Positions 5,324-8,426 of a DNA stretch of 8,426 nucleotides are shown here, piece by piece. The notes below the pieces were generated by a model that was given only the letters and a program-made list of their open reading frames with translations, made no database searches and was not told where the DNA came from. A program made the position numbers and the translations under genes. How positions within the stretch are numbered: position 1 is the first letter of the stretch; each line of letters opens with the position of its first letter. Source of the stretch: a bacterium (GTDB lineage: Bacteria; UBP4; UBA4092; JAOAEQ01); contig JAOAEQ010000040.1 of NCBI GenBank assembly GCA_026416715.1, positions 1-8,426 on the forward strand, read 5' to 3'.

Positions 5324-6523
5324 TTAGACGCTGTCTTGACGCGTAATCGTATCTTTCACTGCCCGAGCAACAATCAACTCTTCATTTGTCGGGATAACCC
5401 AGAGTTGAACAATTGAATCTTCTGTGTGGATTGGTTTCTCTCCTACAACACTCCGATTCTTCGATATATCCAGTTTGATACCTAAAAACGATAATTTATG
5501 ACATATTTTTTCGCGAAGCAACGCTGAATGTTCGCCAATTCCACCCGTAAAAACAAGTATATCTATCCCTTCTAATGCAACCAGATATTGCCCGATATAT
5601 TTCTGCACACTATATGCAAAAGTATCAATTGCAGTTATCGCGCGCGTATTCCCTTGTTTTGCTGCGGATTCAATATCTCGCATATCGCCGCCTTTAATTC
5701 CGGAGATACCAGATAAACCACTCTCCTTACATAAGATAGTTCGAATCTGGTTGGTAGTTAAGTTCTCTTTATCCATCAGATATAAGACTGCAAAGGGGTC
5801 AAGGTCGCCGATGCGATTCGCATGAATAATTCCCGATTGTGGTGAGAAACTCATTGATGTATCAATTGATATTCCATCTCTAATTGCGCAGAGCGATGAA
5901 CTGCCACCAAGATGACATGAGATAAGTCGATATTTAGAACCGAGCAGTTGCGTAACTCGTTCAGCAATATACCGATGCGAAGCACCGTGAAATCCATATT
6001 TCCGAATTCCATATTTTTCTGCTAAATGGAGCGGTATTCCAAGCTGATATGCATACGTCGGGATATCTCGGTGAAATGACGGTTCGAACAGACCGAGTAA
6101 CGGTGTTTCCGGACAAATATTTTTAAAACTTCTAATCGCATTAATATACGGGGGATTGTGACTCGGTGCTACTGCGGCAAACTCTTCCATAGCGGCTAGG
6201 ACGGTTTCATCTAGGATAACGCAACCGGTAATCCCTTGAGCGATAACCGTTTTAAAGCCGATAGCCGATATCTCTGTAACATCAGCTATTGCGCCGAACT
6301 GGTTATCGGTTAATAACCGAATTGCAAGTTGAATTGCAGTAGTATAATCTTGAATTGGTTCAACATTGCGATAAGCGTTTTTCCCTGTAGTCGTATGTGA
6401 AACGATAGCATCTGGGCTTCCGATACGTTCGAGTTTTCCTTGCGCAAGTATAATTTCTTCGGGAAATGTATATACTTTATATTTTAAGGAAGTACTTCCT
6501 ACGTTAACGATCAGTATATTCAT
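5324..6523 (-). CDS. ackA: Divergent acetate/propionate-kinase-family protein (AckA-like)
   Basis: This is an ASKHA-fold kinase of the acetate/propionate kinase family, about 399 residues long, matching AckA length. Residue numbers here count from the upstream TTG at 6538. Family motifs are NILIVNVGSTSLKY (7-20), YGFHGASHRYIAERV (181-195), HLGGSSSLCAIRDG (209-222), DTSMSFSPQSG (226-236), NRIGDLDP (241-248), FTGGIGEHS (330-338) and PTNEELIVAR (383-392). Conserved R242 and the C-terminal Glu are present. Two canonical sites differ: the HRVVHGG block with its substrate-binding Arg reads GFKTVIAQG, with Lys at 96, and the FDTAFH block with its catalytic Asp reads FEPSFH, with Glu at 152. This defines a divergent subfamily whose substrate may not be acetate. 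I prefer ATG at 6523, because the protein then begins MNILIVN as in AckA; TTG at 6538 is the alternative. No phosphotransacetylase gene is visible nearby. The symbol reflects family membership only. Confidence 0.8.
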   Translation of the reverse strand: MNILIVNVGSTSLKYKVYTFPEEIILAQGKLERIGSPDAIVSHTTTGKNAYRNVEPIQDYTTAIQLAIRLLTDNQFGAIADVTEISAIGFKTVIAQGITGCVILDETVLAAMEEFAAVAPSHNPPYINAIRSFKNICPETPLLGLFEPSFHRDIPTYAYQLGIPLHLAEKYGIRKYGFHGASHRYIAERVTQLLGSKYRLISCHLGGSSSLCAIRDGISIDTSMSFSPQSGIIHANRIGDLDPFAVLYLMDKENLTTNQIRTILCKESGLSGISGIKGGDMRDIESAAKQGNTRAITAIDTFAYSVQKYIGQYLVALEGIDILVFTGGIGEHSALLREKICHKLSFLGIKLDISKNRSVVGEKPIHTEDSIVQLWVIPTNEELIVARAVKDTITRQDSV

Positions 6524-6524
6524 G

Positions 6525-6539
6525 TTTGGAAAATCCAAA
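6525..6539 (-). promoter_or_regulatory. Perfect hairpin immediately before the kinase start codon
   Basis: TTTGGA and TCCAAA form six-base arms around a three-base loop, ending one base before the preferred ATG at 6523. The only weak Shine-Dalgarno-like bases (GGA) lie in the first arm, so folding could limit initiation. The hairpin also overlaps the alternative TTG start at 6538. The arms are AT-rich and the effect is inferred. Confidence 0.4.
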
Positions 6540-6585
6540 TATCAGAGTGTGAATATCTGCAAATGGTACCATTGATTTGAACGAT

Positions 6586-8046
6586 TTACACTAACGCTCT
6601 TTTCAGAATCTTTCCACTACTAGTTTTTGGCAAACTTTCGCGGAATTCGATATATTTCGGAACTTTATACGCAGATAGTTTATCCCGACAAAACGCAATT
6701 AAATCCGATTCGGAAACTGCCCCCGGTGTTTTCAAAACGACTACCGCTTTTGGTACTTCGCCACTCCGTTCATCTTGAACTGGGATAACCGCAGCTTCTA
6801 ACACTTCCGGATGAGAATAGAGCACATTTTCTACTTCCCGCGGATAAACGTTTAATCCGCGAACTAGAATCATTTCTTTCTTCCGGTCAACAATATAAAA
6901 ATAACCATCTTCATCTTGATATCCCAAATCGCCGGTTAATAACCAATTATTCCGAATCGTTTGTTCGGTTATTTCTGGTAACCCGAGATAACCCAGCATA
7001 ACATTATCTCCTTGCACCGCAATTTCGCCTATTTCGCGAATCGGTTTATCGTTCAGGTTATCATCAACCACGCGCATTTTTACTCCCGGTATCGGCAGCC
7101 CGATTGAGCCAGGTTTACGTTTCCCTCCCAGCGGATTCAGTGAGACTACCGGTGAAGCTTCTGATAAACCATATCCTTCATAAATCGGAATCTTAAACCG
7201 TGATTCAAATAATTCCATAACTTTTAAGGGCAGCCCAGCGCCACCGGAAATACAATATTTTATTCTGGATAAATCGAACGCAGTGTTCGGTTCCGCTTTC
7301 GCGAGTGCTAGATACATTGACGGCACCGCCGCTAATACGGTTATTTTCTCTTTTTCCATTAGTTTAAGAGCTAAGTCCGGTCGGAATACTTTCATCGGGA
7401 CAACTGTTGCACCAGACAATAAAGGTGTTAACATACATACCGTTGCGGCAAACGAATGGAATAACGGCAGAATACAGAGAAACTTATCATTTTCAGTGCT
7501 TTGAATAACCTGGATACATGATTCGGTATTCGCGAGCAGATTCCGATGTGTTAACTGCGCTCCTTTCGGGTTGCCGGTTGTTCCGGAGGTATAGATTATT
7601 ACCGCTACGTCAGTTTCATCTATTTCCGGGACAAGATATTCTTGTTCAGTGGCAATAGATTTACTCGGAGAAATAATAACTAGATTTGGTATCTGCGTTT
7701 TTATCGTATCAGCGATTTGCTGGAATAAAGAAGAGGTTATCAATCGAGATATATTTGCATTCTGGAGAACAAACAAGATTTCTCGCGGAACCGCCATTGT
7801 TTCTATCGGAACTACCGTCGCACCGGTTGCTAGAATTGCGAAATAGCTGATAATAAACTCGGCGCTATTTTCCATTAATAACGCGATTCGTTCCTGCGGT
7901 TTTATCCCGAGCTGACGCAGTTCTTTCGCAACCCCGAGAATCCGCAACCAGAGCTGTGTATAGGTCAATTGCTCAGATTCATAGTTGATTGCGACGGTAT
8001 TTCCTTTTGCACGACAACTTTGTTGTAACCGAATTGGAAGATTCAT
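6586..8046 (-). CDS. AMP-forming acyl-CoA synthetase, ANL superfamily (FadD-like)
   Basis: This 486-residue enzyme activates a carboxylic acid with ATP to an acyl-adenylate and then to acyl-CoA, in the cytoplasm or at the membrane face. It has the full set of ANL motifs: the P-loop YTSGTTGNPKG (152-162), the substrate-pocket region LPLFHSFA (193-200), YGLSEASPV (292-300), the ATP-ribose-binding Asp in TGDLGY (D373), the hinge DRKKEMILVRGLNVYP (387-402) and the catalytic lysine K479 in PKTSSGKILKR. It is somewhat short for a FadD, mainly at the N-terminus, resembling the compact class I medium- or long-chain ligases. The substrate cannot be read from sequence, and o-succinylbenzoate-type or other acid ligases are alternatives. 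The start is ATG at 8046 with a weak GGGA upstream. The AckA-like kinase follows after 62 bases, which suggests joint organic-acid metabolism. Confidence 0.9.
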   Translation of the reverse strand: MNLPIRLQQSCRAKGNTVAINYESEQLTYTQLWLRILGVAKELRQLGIKPQERIALLMENSAEFIISYFAILATGATVVPIETMAVPREILFVLQNANISRLITSSLFQQIADTIKTQIPNLVIISPSKSIATEQEYLVPEIDETDVAVIIYTSGTTGNPKGAQLTHRNLLANTESCIQVIQSTENDKFLCILPLFHSFAATVCMLTPLLSGATVVPMKVFRPDLALKLMEKEKITVLAAVPSMYLALAKAEPNTAFDLSRIKYCISGGAGLPLKVMELFESRFKIPIYEGYGLSEASPVVSLNPLGGKRKPGSIGLPIPGVKMRVVDDNLNDKPIREIGEIAVQGDNVMLGYLGLPEITEQTIRNNWLLTGDLGYQDEDGYFYIVDRKKEMILVRGLNVYPREVENVLYSHPEVLEAAVIPVQDERSGEVPKAVVVLKTPGAVSESDLIAFCRDKLSAYKVPKYIEFRESLPKTSSGKILKRALV

Positions 8047-8076
8047 AAGTGTATCCCATTAGTGAGATTTACTCGC

Positions 8077-8106
8077 AGTATAGGAAAAGGTTACGGTAAA
8101 AAAACA
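8077..8106 (-). promoter_or_regulatory. Weak promoter candidate for the acyl-CoA ligase operon
   Basis: A good -10 hexamer TATACT (8077-8082, minus strand) lies 30 bases before the ligase ATG, the same spacing as in the ferritin-like promoter. The -35 region 17-18 bases upstream is only T-rich (TGTTTT) and matches poorly. An upstream A/T tract may compensate. Confidence 0.35.
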
Positions 8107-8426
8107 TATTTTCCTAATTCCGGAGTATCGCTACTTCTTAAATTTAGCATAGATTCAGCCTTCGGTCAATGAAAATGATGAATATTATATTCAAAACTAT
8201 TCTAGCTTATATGCAGTTTTTATAGTAAATAAATTTCATTTCGACGAGTAATTTTATTTTGTATAAGCAAATAAGTCATCTAATCTGTCTATATTTCAAT
8301 CCCTTAGAAGCGATAGATAGGTAAGTAAAGTAGTCGTTTTATTTTTAACACTAATAACACTGATGAAATATTGACAACAAAAGAACGTATATGCTACCCT
8401 ATTGTTTAACGTGTGCATTTTAATTT
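8107..8426. other. AT-rich gene-free region at the right edge
   Basis: Stops occur in all frames and no coding sequence is supported. The stretch is more AT-rich than the genes to its left. It contains a 13-base palindrome GAATATTATATTC (8180-8192), which could be an operator but has no known match, and a rightward promoter near its end. It is most simply a divergent intergenic region between the leftward ligase operon and an unseen rightward gene. Confidence 0.6.
8371..8400 (+). promoter_or_regulatory. Rightward sigma70 promoter leaving the window
   Basis: A perfect TTGACA (8371-8376) is followed after 18 bases by TACCCT (8395-8400), with the extended -10 dinucleotide TG at 8392-8393. The -10 matches at only three of six positions, but the perfect -35 and the extended element support it. 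It points to a plus-strand gene or RNA starting near or beyond the right edge. Confidence 0.5.

Noticed and set aside
5325-5345. GCGTC repeated near the kinase stop as a possible terminator
   Set aside because: The two copies are direct rather than inverted repeats, so no hairpin forms and no T-run follows.
7283-7846. Plus-strand open frames opposite the acyl-CoA ligase
   Set aside because: They lie within a gene with complete catalytic motifs on the other strand; nothing supports coding.
8293-8325. Single CRISPR-repeat-like sequence containing TTTCAATCCCTTAG
   Set aside because: It resembles the start of type I CRISPR repeats, but there is only one copy, no spacer-length periodicity to the window edge and no cas gene in view.

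Overview
The window looks like chromosomal DNA of an anaerobic or microaerophilic bacterium of moderate-to-low GC content. I cannot name the lineage. The anaerobic reading rests on two adjacent rubrerythrin/ferritin-like diiron proteins, an AckA-family kinase and a cobalamin-free MetH-head/MetF fusion of the Bacillus subtilis YitJ type. All reading-frame genes can be assigned a family except one small membrane protein.

Left block (1-1307, plus strand): the 3' end of a type I restriction endonuclease subunit (HsdR), entering from the left edge, overlaps by one base a small zinc-metallopeptidase-like gene (YgjP/DUF45 type). This is the tail of a type I restriction-modification locus. Arginine is mostly AGA/AGG here and the DNA is AT-rich. 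The minus-strand genes further right mostly use CGN for arginine, so the block looks horizontally acquired. It is followed by about 360 bases without an intact gene (1308-1666), holding a 42-codon open stretch with no start codon and a weak hairpin with a T-rich tail on the minus strand.

Main block (1667-8046, minus strand, read right to left): an acyl-CoA synthetase of the ANL superfamily; a divergent acetate/propionate-kinase-family protein with substitutions at canonical AckA catalytic positions; a two-helix membrane protein of unknown function; two ferritin-like proteins driven by a good sigma70-type promoter in a 60-base gap; then, after a 218-base gap with inverted repeats and a T10 tract, the bifunctional homocysteine methyltransferase/methylenetetrahydrofolate reductase. 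Together these suggest organic-acid activation or phosphorylation (ligase plus kinase), peroxide or iron protection (ferritin-like pair) and one-carbon/methionine metabolism (fusion enzyme). They probably form two or three transcription units rather than one dedicated pathway.

Right edge (8047-8426): AT-rich, gene-free DNA with a weak promoter for the ligase on the minus strand and a better TTGACA/extended -10 promoter on the plus strand pointing out of the window. I found no complete new system. The best leads are the divergent kinase, the restriction-linked protease, the asymmetric ferritin-like protein and the unexplained leader of the methionine gene.
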